In this document: positions 1 to 10,803 of the stretch, one piece after another
Layout of the letters: every line of letters begins with the position of its first letter
Numbering within the stretch: the first letter of the stretch is position 1
Assembly: GCA_038093515.1 (NCBI GenBank)
Contig: JBBPSI010000353.1
Coordinates: forward strand, 1 to 19,856
Reading direction: 5' to 3'
DNA length: 19,856 nt
DNA from: Butyriboletus loyo
Taxonomy: Eukaryota; Basidiomycota; Agaricomycetes; Boletales; Boletaceae
The notes under the pieces: generated by a model
The model's database searches: none
The model's input: the letters and a program-made list of their open reading frames with translations, nothing else
What the model was told of the DNA's origin: nothing
Program-made: the position numbers and the translations under genes

Positions 1-2107
1 GCCTAGAGCGCCATCAGTTTGCCTTCGTTATCCAGGAATGCTATCGACACAGTGCATCGGTGGTGTCGCAGAACGTCTAAACACCTGTTCGTCAGGGTCA
101 GCGGGAAGTCGACAAGGCGCTTCAAACGTAGCGATAGGTCAATGCCGTAGAGGAATGCATCTTGTGCGTAATGGCTTGTGCATGGTAATGCAACTGAGCT
201 ACATTACTTTGCACCACCTTTGAAGTGCATCGCCACCGCCTCCGATCATAATACACGGAGCGACTGAGGTGTACAGTTTCTTCCACAAGACAAACCAGTA
301 GTGAGATCCGGGATAATTCCTAGTTCGACCTCATGGTCTTCGGTGAGATATCTACAGTATTCTGTCAAGCTAACCCACAGGTTCAGAACTCACAAGTGTC
401 ATTATCTTTGGATGGCATCATCTAAATTTCCGGCACGGTATGATTTAAAAGTTGACGCAGACCTCCGATCATGGCTCGAAGAACTCCATCGGACCTCGTA
501 GTCCATCTACCCCAATGGCCTCCGTTTCTTTTATTTCTTGACGTCAGAACTGACTCTCGACTACCCATTATCTATCAGACAAGGAGCCCGAGGTGGCCGT
601 CGCTCCCGCAGGCGTTCGTGCAGTCTCGGCCAAGGCGTCGTTCCGATCCAATGCCATGGCCGTGCCGCAAGTGCAGAGACGATAAGAAGCACGTTCATCT
701 GCGCATGTATGCGTTATCCTTGAATGGGTCCGATCGAATACGGGACGCGACCACGTAGTAGCCATACCTTTCCCCACCGTCTATGCAACAGAAACGCGTT
801 TACGCACACGTTGATCAAAACTTGACAACAATGGTGGTCTTCCCGTCCGCTGGCACTTGGTGAGCACCCGCATGCTGGTCAAGCGATGGATTTAGTCAGT
901 GACGAGCACCTCACCCGGGAGAACGCAACATCCTCGGCGACGGAAGTCACGCACCAGCACGAACGATCGCACACGAGCCATGCTTCACCTTTTTCCGTCC
1001 CGTGGGCTGAAAAGTCCTCCTTCGCTCCCAAGTCCTCGATCGCGCGCGTAGGCCCGTATCGATCATATCTATGGATTCTCGATTATGAGGCAGAGGCAAC
1101 GCCTCGGCTCGGCTCGTCCATGGACACCTTACCCGTGGACTGAACTCGATGGTATGATGTGCTGCTATCCGGGGCATGCTCCTGCGACGCGCCGTTCACG
1201 CTTTCCCCGTCTGCGCAAGAAAAAATGAGCGACAGTACAGATGGCCGACTATGCCGCTAGCACGTATTTGCGATGTACCTGCATCGCTCGTCCTCTTCAG
1301 GAGCTCGGTCCTACGCGTATCCCACCACTTTGCCAAGTGGCCTAGTTCGATCATGGTTCTCGGTTCGCCGGCGGGGTGAGTTTATGTCTGCGACGCATAG
1401 AGATGTTATCCTGTATGACACGAAGTACAGTACGATTAACCACCTTCCTGCTAACAATTTCATTCCTGATTGGCGCTGGGTAGTGTGCTTTGACTTGTAC
1501 AGATTGAAACACTTCAAACAGTCAGAGTCGCTCACTTGCTTCACACAAATAATCAAAATTAACCAAGGGCGGGGCCAGGAAAAAAATCCTATGTATAAAC
1601 GACGACTATAAAGTATTAGAGACTGCGACGCCGCACCTTCTCATCCACGAAGGAGGAGACAGGCGCATCTACACTATCGAGGAGACAGCGAAATATATAT
1701 TATATATGAAACAAGTTGAACAAATGCCAGAATGAAAGGTATGACTATAAGTGTTTTGTAAAATCGGATCACACAACGGAGCAAGAAAAAGTCAAATAAG
1801 CATGAAGAACGAACCTAAACTAAAGAAAGGGATAAATGACAACCAAGCGACAACGACAACAAGCCTATATGCACATGAAAGCATGTTTTTCAAAAAGAGA
1901 AATCATAGATAATAGCCGAGCAACATGTGTCTGAATTTGGGGAGTTGGGGCCGTTCAGCATAGTATTAATGTCCCGCTGGCAGTAGGAACCAAAAAAGGC
2001 CAACCAGCGTGCGTGAACCAACGACAGGAATGCGAGTGTACGATAGCAAAAACGAAAGCGAGGGGATATTTTGTGGGAGGAGGGTGGTAGGATCATCGTC
2101 GCGCTGT
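1..2107. other. No recognised gene; right part probably the 3' UTR of the GATA factor
   Basis: I read both strands and found no recognisable domain, no splice-linked exon series and no RNA gene. The open frames are short, overlap one another on both strands, and look like chance. Roughly 1600-2107 lies directly downstream of the minus-strand GATA factor stop. It reads T-rich on that strand, as a fungal 3' UTR would, and holds a short AT-only tract at about 1693-1707. Positions 1-1600 remain unexplained. Confidence 0.5.
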
Positions 2108-5080
2108 CTATTCCCGCGGCGGAGCGGACTCGACAGGCCAGATCGACTCGCGGCTTCGTTCCCGCTCACCCGCGCGAGCGAGAGGAACCGAGGGTGTCGC
2201 CGAATTCAATCCCGTTTGGGGAGGCTGCTGAGACGGCTGCTCGTGGGATGGAGGTTGTTGAGGTGCGGGCTGAGGTAACGGCTGCGTCTGATGCTGTGGT
2301 TGTGGCTGTGGCTGGGACGGCTGCGGGGATGGTTGCGGCGCACCCATCATCTCGTCGAGTCCGCGCTTGAGGCCTGCCATCATCCTATCCGTCTTCTCGA
2401 TCAGCTCCTCCAATCGCCTACGTTGCTCATGGAGTTCCAGGTAGTGATGCCGCAGTTCGCTCGCCGTAGGAATGACGGCAGTCATTACTCCGTTCAAGGG
2501 GTCATGGGGGGGCGGCGAGTGTCCATGCCCGAGGCCATAATACCCATGACCCACACCATGTGGTGGAGGTAGAGCATAGCCGACACCTGCAGTGAGTCCA
2601 GGGTTTAATGGAGAATGCGTTCTGCTGGGTGCATTAGAACCGGACCGCATGTAGCTGGACGGTGCACCACTAAAATCACGGGCACCAAGAAGACCAGGCG
2701 GACCGTACCCATACCGTTCCCCTAATGCGGCGTTCAATGGAGGCAAATCGAGACCAGCGTGAGGTGATGCGATAAACGCTCCATGACCCGAGGGAACGCG
2801 TCCAAGATGGTGTGCGAAGCGATCCAACTCGGGCCCCGGTTGCATAACCCGAGGGAGCGAGTGACTACGATCTCCGAGTGCTTCCACGATTTGATGATGC
2901 ATACTCAGCGCACCTTCAGCCCATAAAGAACTGTGAGAGTCCCGAGAGGCTTTTCGTGCGGATGCACGCTCACCCTTGCCCCGTCCCCGTCCACCGCTCT
3001 CCTGTGGCGATTCGTCTTCAGGCTCGGCCATATCCTCGTCTTCGTCCTTCTCCCGAGCACGGCCTTTCTCACGATCGCTCTTCCCTCTCCGAGCTCGTTT
3101 CCGCCGAGGCTGGGGTTCTTCGACCTCGTTATCACTCTCCTCCCCTCCCGTGTTCGCGTGTTGGCTACCACCTGATTGACCGATTCCGACGAGAGCTTCT
3201 GCCGCTTGATGATCTGTGATACGTGCCGAGGCCATGCCAGCTGCGGCGGGAACACGTTTCCGTCGCTTAATCACAGTCTTCTTCATCGAATTGGGGCGAT
3301 GAGTTCCATGGAGCTTGAAGTATAGACCTGTTGATGGGATATAGCAGTCAGCCCAACATATCCGGTGATGCTCAAATTTGATGCCGATATAGAAGGGAAA
3401 TTTATGAAACGAACGACAACCCGGACCGTGAAAGGGGAAGTTCCCGTCAAAATGGATGATAAGATGAGGAGAAGCAGTGCAGAAGCAAGAAAAGATAAGA
3501 TGGTATCAAATACCCCGACATTTGGAGCGAAAGCCATGCGCGCATCCCGGATGGGATCAACGTGCACCATGTCGTTCATTTTACGAAAAACAACCGACAT
3601 CCAGTGAATAATGACGACGGCAAGGAAACACGCCCCAAAAGCACAGCAGACATGAAACGAAATAGAAACGCACCACATGCATTGCAGATGTTGTTACCCA
3701 CATCGTCCCTCCTCCAGAGCGGGGTGGTGCTGGTACCACAGTTTGCGCAGCTCAGTGCTCCGACTGCTGACTTGACTTTCTTCACGGGTACGGGGCTGTC
3801 ACCTTCGGCGGCGGGCGAGGAAGTGTCGGCGGCGGGAGATGCTACCTGTGCGACGACAGCCGCAGTCTCGTCTGTGGTTGTAGGTTCGGTGTCAAGCCTC
3901 CCAGACACTGCAAGAGAGTTGTTTAGCGTCGGGCAACCAGCGCATGCGCTGGTTCCTCCAGTGCCATCGCACCGTCCATCCCCAGGGCACGTGCCCCCAC
4001 TAGCATTGGTGTGCGCACCTGTGCTAGAAGCAGGCTTCGTGGATGAAGTGGACTTGGAAACAGGCTTTTGTTGGGGCTGACCGGAGCCTTCGGGTTGTGC
4101 AGACGATGAGGGTGCATCCGTAGCTTTCGAGTGCTGATTTTGGGAAGGAGATGACGCTGACGGAACTGCAGATGCCTGATTTGGATTTGACATGTCGGAT
4201 TCCGCGCCACCGTTCAGAGGCTGAAACGGAGGTTGCGCAGAGGTAGCAGTAGGCGTTGGAGTACGGGCCAGGGAGGTGGGACGAGCCACCTTGCGTGATT
4301 TGAGGTAGAGACCTAGTGACGATAAACAACGAAAAAAGGCAAGCAAAGTGCCCACGAGTTGCACACATTTCAATCAGCACACTGCTACTGCACTGACAAG
4401 ACGGTAGGTATGACAAGAGCATAGGAAAACGAATCTGGGCCAATCGCCATCATGTCCGAGTCGACATGCTGAGAACACGCGGTGTAGATGTAGCCGCAAC
4501 GCAGCATGATGATATACATCGACGGCTAGAATGAAGCATGTCTGGACGAAGCGGGCGCCCGCGACCCAACCCGTGTCATGCGTTGACACGTGACGGCGGT
4601 GGAAGAGGAAATGAAAGTAGATGAGATGAAAATGGATCAAATCAACTCACCACAAGCATTGCAGATGGTCTTGCCCTGGGTGTCACGTCTCCAAAGAGGC
4701 GTGTCCATGGTTCCACAATTGGTACAGCTTGTACGCTGCTGTTGTGAATGTTGTTGTGGCGGTTGGGCAGGCTGAGGTTGTGGGGGTGCAGCAGCATGCT
4801 CCGGGGAATGCGACTGCCGCTGCGCGACGACGGCGTTGAGCGCGTTCACCTGGTCGTCAACGGTGGACTGCTGGGCACGATCCTTTTGCTGATGGAGTAG
4901 CTGTTCATAGGTTGTGAATTCGCCTGAGCTGATACGCTGGTGGAGAGCGTGTGCGGCGTCTGCGAGGACCGGTGAGGAGGGTGCGTGCTGGTCGGAAGCA
5001 GTGCTGGAGGAGAATTGCTGTTGTATGCGGGAGAGATGATGCATGTTCAAAGCGGGGGGTTCCATTACGATTGGGGACAT
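2108..5080 (-). CDS. SRE1: Two-finger GATA transcription factor, iron-responsive repressor (SRE1/Urbs1/SreA family)
   Basis: Model: exons 5080..4651, 4312..3674 and 3327..2108, with GTGAGT...CTAG and GTGCGT...ACAG introns, giving 762 aa. Seen: zinc finger 1 at residues 119-143 (C-x2-C-x17-C-x2-C, ending CNACG-LYLKS) and finger 2 at 332-356 ([16 protein letters not shown]). Between them, at 252-270, is the cysteine-rich block CPGDGRC...CAGC that marks fungal siderophore/iron GATA repressors. A basic stretch (KRRKR) follows finger 2. A coiled coil lies at about 647-684 ([20 protein letters not shown]...), then a Pro/Gln-rich tail. Known for the family (Urbs1, SreA, SRE, Cir1): nuclear factor binding WGATAR-type sites and repressing siderophore and iron-uptake genes when iron is plentiful; the Cys-rich block is needed for iron sensing. 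The start is the first in-frame ATG, opening MSPIVMEPP. Both introns are unusually long for this window (338 and 346 nt) and both cut a finger at the same glycine codon. Family assignment is firm; the iron role is by family. Confidence 0.93.
4572..4590. repeat. Perfect 7-bp inverted repeat in intron 1 of the GATA factor
   Basis: Arms CGTGTCA and TGACACG flank a 5-nt loop. The right arm runs into a CACGTG hexamer (E-box core). It lies inside the 338-nt first intron of the GATA factor, so it could be an RNA hairpin in the pre-mRNA or a protein site in DNA. It may also be chance. Confidence 0.4.
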
Positions 5081-6840
5081 TTTGGAAAGAAAGATATCTA
5101 GAGATACGATTAAAGAGAAATTTTGTGTAAGAGACTGTTGATTGGGACGCGTGTCAGTGTGTGGGTCTCTGGAGGGACGAGAAGGGTACAGACAAAGAAA
5201 GCGAAGAACAAGAGGGGGAACGCAGAGTACGACGAAGAGAGCCGGGAATGGGACGCGGGAGGGGCAGGACGATGGTTGATTTGGTTGAGGAGGAGAAATG
5301 GGGTCAGAAGTGTGCGCAGAGAGTTTATGATTTGTGGTCGACGGGAACCGATAAACTAATAGATAACCACACCAAAACTAAATCTGGCCAGAGTTTCAAA
5401 ATCATAAATTTCAATAATCCCCGTTCTATCGCTATCTGGCTCCGTCTCTGCGAACATTCCTACTCTCCTTTCGTTTCAAAATCATGATTAAGAATTCCAC
5501 CCATCTAACTCCAGCAGTTCTCCATATTCACTATCTTCTTCTGCGGTGAAAATTTACCGCTAATGGGCGCTACATAAATCGGAAATCTGCATCGCAATAT
5601 TAACTAAGGCCTTACACTATTATTTGCATTTGTTTATTTTATGACGCCGTATCCTCCCAGGGTCAATCTTATCTCCCACCGCAGTCCCAATGATTCGGCG
5701 GGTCGTTCCCATCTCTGATTTTACAGACAAAATAGAATAAACTTCTTGAAGTCGCTGTGTTTTGCCTCAATTCAATCATTCGTGACACAGCGGTTTCACA
5801 GACTCCTACTCGCTCGGTCATTCATAGTAGTCTCTAGGCACTTCTTTCTACCGACATGGCGACCACTCATCGCTTCCTTCAAAGTCTGTGATCACATCGC
5901 TCCCCCTCCTGAGACCAATAATCATATCATCACCCTCACGGCCATACGTGATCATGATCCCCCCGTGAGTGTCCGAGCGACCCGACGTGGAACGTGTCTC
6001 GTCCTTCGGGACCCGCTACGGCCGTCGCAACCCGCGGCCCACCAAGAAGATACACACGCATCACACCCATGATCGGACGGTCGTCGCTCGCGCCTCAGTG
6101 CGGCCACAATGTCCGCTCATACATGCGTCACATTTATGCACCTTCATCCTGGCCACTCTATCGCCCTTCTTAGACGTACACGCAATCTGATACGTGTCTG
6201 TGTCTCGTTGGACCGCTGATAAGATAAGTCAAAAAAAAGCCCCCGCCCCTGGTTTCCTTTTTCGCCTCTTGTTTTTTTTTCTCCCGTCGCTCTCGTCTAC
6301 GATCAAAAAGGTCCCATTTGAATTGAATGGTACTGATCGGCTAAACAGGTTGATGCCGTTGGTCACGGATCTCCCTCCGTTCGCTTCCGGTGATGCGGAA
6401 GAAAAAAGAATCTGGAGGATATCTTAGGCTGGTTGGCCCTTGCGGATTTGAAGCCCCAGGTCTCATTGAAGCTCAAGGCTTATCAGGCAGGCCTGAACCA
6501 CATCCTACCCTACTGACACACCGATCTCGTGCGGGTTGATCCATTCGTCAACCGTTTTCGTAACTCGTTCCCTAGTTACAGTAGTCCCACCATAATTTAC
6601 ATGTCCACAGCATGCAACCATGTGGGTGCATAGGATGTATGTACCACGAAGTTCAACGAGTGAACTCATTCTGAGCTCAAATTACTGGTATCATCACGCC
6701 GGGTCAACCATATTCTAGACGTTTACTGGTTTTTCCTTGAAACAGAGTACTGGGCGGAGTATGAAGTTCATGCGAGTACGTGTGACTGCTGTGTGACGAG
6801 TCTCGAGGCTCGATCTCAAATGCCAAGTGAGCGGGGTAGT
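5081..6840. other. Upstream region of the GATA factor; no gene recognised, several GATA sites
   Basis: The first few hundred bases upstream of 5080 must hold the promoter and 5' UTR of the minus-strand GATA factor. I find no exon series or RNA gene. Two GATAA cores sit at 5350-5354 and 5362-5366, a tandem GATAAGATAAG at 6218-6228 and a reverse site (TTATCAG) at 6480-6486. Pyrimidine-rich and poly-T/poly-A runs occur around 6229-6300. The open frames on the plus strand near 5746-6430 show no domain. Confidence 0.5.
6218..6228 (+). promoter_or_regulatory. Tandem GATA-factor site
   Basis: Two overlapping GATAAG hexamers (GATAAGATAAG). Fungal iron GATA factors bind GATA cores, and some regulate their own genes. 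This site is about 1.1 kb upstream of the GATA-factor start, so any autoregulatory role is a guess. Confidence 0.3.
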
Positions 6841-6843
6841 GTC

Positions 6844-6917
6844 ACCAGATAAGCGACGTCAAACCGATGCCTCTGACGACACGTCAAGACATCTTATCTG
6901 AGGCCGATATTATAAAT
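6844..6917 (+). promoter_or_regulatory. Candidate promoter: two opposed GATA sites and a TATA box
   Basis: A forward site CCAGATAAG lies at about 6845-6853. A reverse site (TTATCTGAG at 6894-6902, which reads CTCAGATAA on the other strand) is one base off the published SreA-type consensus ATCWGATAA. TATAAAT follows at 6911-6917, then a pyrimidine-rich patch near 6935-6960. This order fits a promoter reading rightwards into the small ORF at 7127. The motifs are seen; the function is inferred. Confidence 0.4.
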
Positions 6918-7126
6918 TAAACGTTATCCAACCGCCCACGCCCTCACTTTCTCCGAAGCGTTTCGAATTCGAAAGCGCAACAAGAACAAAACGGAGATAT
7001 GAACTAGTTCTCCACGTGTACACTGGCAAGACGACGAACCTGGACGCATCATGCGCACGTCAGCCTATTTGTAAAGGTGTAATGTAACGTTATCGCTTGA
7101 CTACTTTACTACAGGCCATTTGAGAG

Positions 7127-7225
7127 ATGGCCGGCAAAAAAGGAAAATTCAGCATCGTACTAAAAGGAAATGAGGGATTCATTGAAGTCCATGCCGCCAA
7201 TGCGCTCTTTCAGAAAGCCGATTAG
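7127..7225 (+). CDS. Candidate small protein gene, 32 aa, unknown function
   Basis: An ATG at 7127 opens a 32-codon frame ending at TAG 7223-7225. The product begins MAGKKGKFSIVLKGNEGF and continues with IEVHAANALFQKAD. It has a lysine-rich start, an alternating hydrophobic/polar middle that could form beta strands, no cysteine, no signal peptide and no membrane segment. Support: a TATA box at 6911, and a likely 5' UTR intron ending ACAG at 7114 with a TTGACT branch site near 7098. The donor could be GTAAAG at 7071 or GTGTAA at 7077. Short upstream ATGs occur at about 6995 and 7051. I do not recognise the family and cannot exclude chance, but the residue pattern and surrounding signals are better than for any longer frame in this 5.7 kb gap. 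Confidence 0.42.
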   Translation: MAGKKGKFSIVLKGNEGFIEVHAANALFQKAD

Positions 7226-7385
7226 TATGGCCCATCGAGAGAAAAAAAACGCCACAGAAAAACCCGCTCGCAAAGCACCGCCTCCGGGAATCCCCTCATG
7301 TTCATCATGACGTACCGCAAATTTGGAACAGCGAGGGGGCTGTCCCTAGGCAATCACGCCGACGCCGACACCCTCACCATATATA

Positions 7386-7397
7386 CACTGATCAGTG
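7386..7397. repeat. 12-bp perfect palindrome CACTGATCAGTG
   Basis: The two half-sites are perfectly self-complementary with no spacer, just 3' of a TATATA patch. The shape suits a dimeric DNA-binding protein, but a 12-bp palindrome can also arise by chance in 20 kb. Confidence 0.35.
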
Positions 7398-7425
7398 AAA
7401 CGGTTGGTGGTCAGGACCAACGGCT

Positions 7426-7445
7426 AGCAGTCTGTAGCAGTCTGT
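7426..7445. repeat. 10-bp direct tandem repeat, two copies
   Basis: AGCAGTCTGT occurs twice head to tail at 7426-7435 and 7436-7445. It is followed by a partial third start (AG). This is probably a replication-slippage duplication. Confidence 0.6.
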
Positions 7446-9244
7446 AGTACTCGGCTACACTCGGGAACCATTGGAAACCAGCAACTATTTTACTGATGCA
7501 GCGCTGATTCCACCAGACATTTCTCTGATAGATGCAACAACAATGAAAGCTGCCGACGCGAGTATAGATAGAGTCTGCCATAGTACCACAGAGTACCATC
7601 CCACGCTCGTTTCAAACACACAACATTTGACATTTGGATTGCCCCGGATCCCGACGGGTCGTCGACACGGTATGCGCCGTGATGTTGAATGGCAAGATGG
7701 CGGACCTGGCTGCGTCAGTCCTAGTGGCTTTTTCAATGCCCTCTGTGTACACATGTACATACGCCAAAACGAATACTCACAGATCGTCCAGCGGGGGTCA
7801 ACTGAGGATGGACACGATTAAAAGGGAAACCCGATGTCCACGCTCAATCGTTGAAGGCTGTGGTTCCTGACGATTTCCCCTGCCGGCCTTGTGTGAATCG
7901 CAGCTTTGGGAAAATTCACAGGGCGAGCACTGAACCAACAGACTCGAAATATCGCCGAGCTCGGGGATCAAATCGGGTGTGTTCGGGGTGATTCAACACA
8001 ATCGGTGCCAAGTTTCATCAGTATTGTATCTGTGAGCAAGCAGATCAATTATCGGGACATACATATCCCTGGACCACCGACACGTGCACCACAGGGACCC
8101 TCTCGAAAACCGACAACAGAGCGGGAACGTGGGGGATTACATCGTGCTCAATCCCCGTGATGCATGTGTCCTCGGTGGGGAACAAGTCACCGGATCATCC
8201 TCGTCCACGAAGGGGAGGGGTAGCTGCAATTGCAGGCCGGCATTCGCACTCTTGAACAAACATCCCAGGCGAGATGATCAACCAAAACACGTCATTGGAG
8301 AACGGGGGGCATGGATGATAGAACTCCGAGAACGCGAGGCATGGCCTATGACATCGTCTCGTTTCTATCATGGACCCCTCTTCGAGATTGCGTCTTTCAA
8401 AGCGGCGATTCGCTCCAGAGAGCGCCGTCTGTGCAGTGATCCGCGAACCCCCCTCCGGGGGTCGTCCTTGGTCCGATCTGACCTCTCAACGTCGTCGCGA
8501 CCACAAACACTTTCACTCCAGCCTGCGCAATGTACATACAATGAGCCACGTCACTACACACGCGAAGGCGAAAAGAGAGAACACTGGGAATCGATACGAT
8601 CAATGCCGCGATGCGATACAAAAATTTGAAAAAAAAAAAAAAGTGACAGATGCCGGCCTGCATCTGCGCCCCTCGGCTATTCCCCTGCACGTGCCTTGTA
8701 TTAACTTCGGACGCGAACGCGAAGTGGGCGCGCTTGCGTACACGCATACGCGAATGCGATGCGATGCTTTCATAAGATCCCGAGTGCGAGACAGGCCTAG
8801 ATCGATTTGAACCCTTGAGCTTGAGCGTTTTGAGCCACCAGCGTATCATCGTTCACATAAACAGCACGATAATATGTAGGGTTTGAGTACAGGACTTATC
8901 AGGCATAATGTCGCACATTCACACACAGATTGGATGATCGATGATAGGGGGCAGACACGCTGTTCGATCAGCATGCGTGTTGTTGCATCAACGTGGTACA
9001 CATGATGAGTCCGCTATGAATCCCGGATCCATGTCATCATCTATTTCCATGGACTGTGCAAGTTCAATTCGACCTTGTGCCAATCAGCATGGCTTTTGAT
9101 GTATGAAAAAACCAACAGTCTCGTCTTCAGGGTAGGTCATTTCGCCAGTAAATCTTTCTTGCGGATAGCGAAGTTATTCGGTCCGTCAGAAACCTTGTCA
9201 AAGGAGGTGGAATGACCTAAGGACCGAAAGTGGACAACTGGTAC

Positions 9245-9415
9245 ATGAAGGTCGTTTCGCGCGTCGCGTCCTCGATAAAACCCTTGGACGAAGCTAAACT
9301 CGCGGCGATGTTAAAGCGGGGGATACTGACCCGTCTCTTTCGCGATACCATCCAGATAAGCCTTCGCTGGAAGGACGGCCGAAAGAGAAAAGAAAAGAAA
9401 ACGTTTAAAAAATAG
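9245..9415 (+). CDS. Possible small basic protein, 56 aa (doubtful)
   Basis: The frame opens MKVVSRVASSIKPLDEAKLA and continues with MLKRGILTRLF, which could form amphipathic helices. It ends in a strongly basic tail rich in Lys and Arg. I see no recognisable domain and no clear promoter. The A-rich 3' end of the frame makes a run of lysine codons likely by chance alone. It is listed because the N-terminal half reads more protein-like than its surroundings. Confidence 0.13.
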   Translation: MKVVSRVASSIKPLDEAKLAAMLKRGILTRLFRDTIQISLRWKDGRKRKEKKTFKK

Positions 9416-10803
9416 ATAAATAGAAGAAGAAAAAGTCTAGCATATTTGACACAGGTGACACGTAAGCCTGCGCTCTTGTCGGCGCTCGGTCACATGGTCT
9501 CATGTAATCATGTATGACCACTGCCCTCCTTGTTGCCGACCGGCGACCGCACCCTGCCCTGGGAATCTAGAATGCGCGTCGGATGTTGAATCAGAAGAAG
9601 GGAGGGCCTCGTGGAGTGCATCTCCTCCATTGAATCATAGGGGACTCCGAATGAACTTTTCATTAGGTCTGACCATCCATGCGCAGCATTGGAGTAACGC
9701 ACTGCGCAAGAGTCGACAAGGGGATCCACTCGTTCACGCGTCACCGGTCACCGCGCGAACTCAGACGTTCCCCGTTGTTCAACCCTGACATGACACCCCT
9801 TCATCAGACGTACCACGCATCCAATCCATCCGGACGATGTCCTATATCGCCATTCGTTTTACGCCATTCGGCGATGATGCATTGATGGCGCGTTGTATGC
9901 CTCTTTGGTGTGAATTGCAGATCTAGACCATATCACCATCGTCCATCCAGTGCACTAGAATACGTGAACGGACATCAGTGTCGTCAGACTGGTCACTGCC
10001 CGTTCAAACGCTGACGTGCCACCGCTTCACGAAACAAAGGCCCTACGCATCACCCACCTGATTCATCAACATAGTATCCCATCGCGCATTTGGGGCGACG
10101 AATTTAAGATGGCGCGTTGCGAGTGCCACCTCTGCGGATCGCGAATTTGAACTCTGACCACGGCACAGTCGCGCTTGCCATCCGCTGCAGCGATGCGCTT
10201 AGCGTTTGCCGCCAAATCTCCGATAGCTACAACATGGCGTGCATGTGCACACCGGACGATAACGCCGTCTTGAACGCACTGAACTAAAACCGGTGCTACC
10301 AGTGCTGGTGGGCTGTGGTCGTGGGGGCCTTTAGAACGGCGACTCGATAGAAAACGCCCGACATTATCTTGGTGCTGCGTCGTGCAGACGATCGTACCGC
10401 CCCAAGAAATAGGACATGAAAACGCACAAGGAACAGAAGCATGATCGGGATCGGGAAAAAAAAGCCATGTATCCAAACCTGTCTTGATCGAGAGAGTTAT
10501 CCCTCGACCCTTGACGTCGACGAGTCGATGCCAACTTGGGGGCTCCTATCTACCGTTTGCATTCTGCACTGCGAATAAGAGTCGCTTACGGTGCAGAAAC
10601 AGGCCCGTACATTCAAATCCATTCAGTAGATGTGGGTATCCAACCCGGCGTTTGATAGAACTGTATGATAGCAGTCACAGGGGGCAGCAGCAGAATCAGG
10701 CATCACCCAACATCGTCCGTGAACATAGAATCAGGGTGTGCGATTCCCAGTCAGATGATATCGATAATCGACGGCCATACCCTACATCCTCTCCATTAGC
10801 CAC

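Larger units (their letters stand above)
7226..10803. other. Gene-poor stretch; no gene recognised
   Basis: No domain, exon chain, rRNA or convincing tRNA on either strand. The longest open frame (minus strand, 10476-10066) has no ATG at its start and no recognisable motif. Small things seen: a TATATA-containing patch near 7378, a 12-bp palindrome at 7386-7397, a 10-bp tandem duplication at 7426-7445, a 14-A run at 8629-8642, one TAGGGTTT octamer near 8877 and a basic 56-codon ORF at 9245-9415. It could hold non-coding transcripts or decayed sequence, but I see no transposon ends or terminal repeats. Confidence 0.45.

Noticed and set aside
180..225. TAGCTCAGTTG-like tRNA A-box on the minus strand
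   Set aside because: No acceptor stem, anticodon arm or T-arm B-box follows at the right distance.
5969..6060. Frame with FGTRYGRR, similar to ribosomal protein L43 GTRYG
   Set aside because: The rest of L43, including its zinc-binding cysteines, is absent nearby in any frame; a five-residue match is chance.
6440..6455. GGATTTGAAGCC resembling a reversed tRNA B-box
   Set aside because: Spacing inside the loop is wrong and flanking bases do not pair as a T-stem.
7471..7821. Plus-strand open frame of 116 codons
   Set aside because: Starts with TTG, lacks a domain, and its composition matches the surrounding non-coding sequence.
8868..8890. TAGGGTTT as a telomere remnant
   Set aside because: Only a single copy; no tandem TTAGGG array.
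10066..10476. Longest open frame in the gap (minus strand, about 136 codons)
   Set aside because: It opens with TTG rather than ATG, has no recognisable motif, and overlaps other equally long chance frames.
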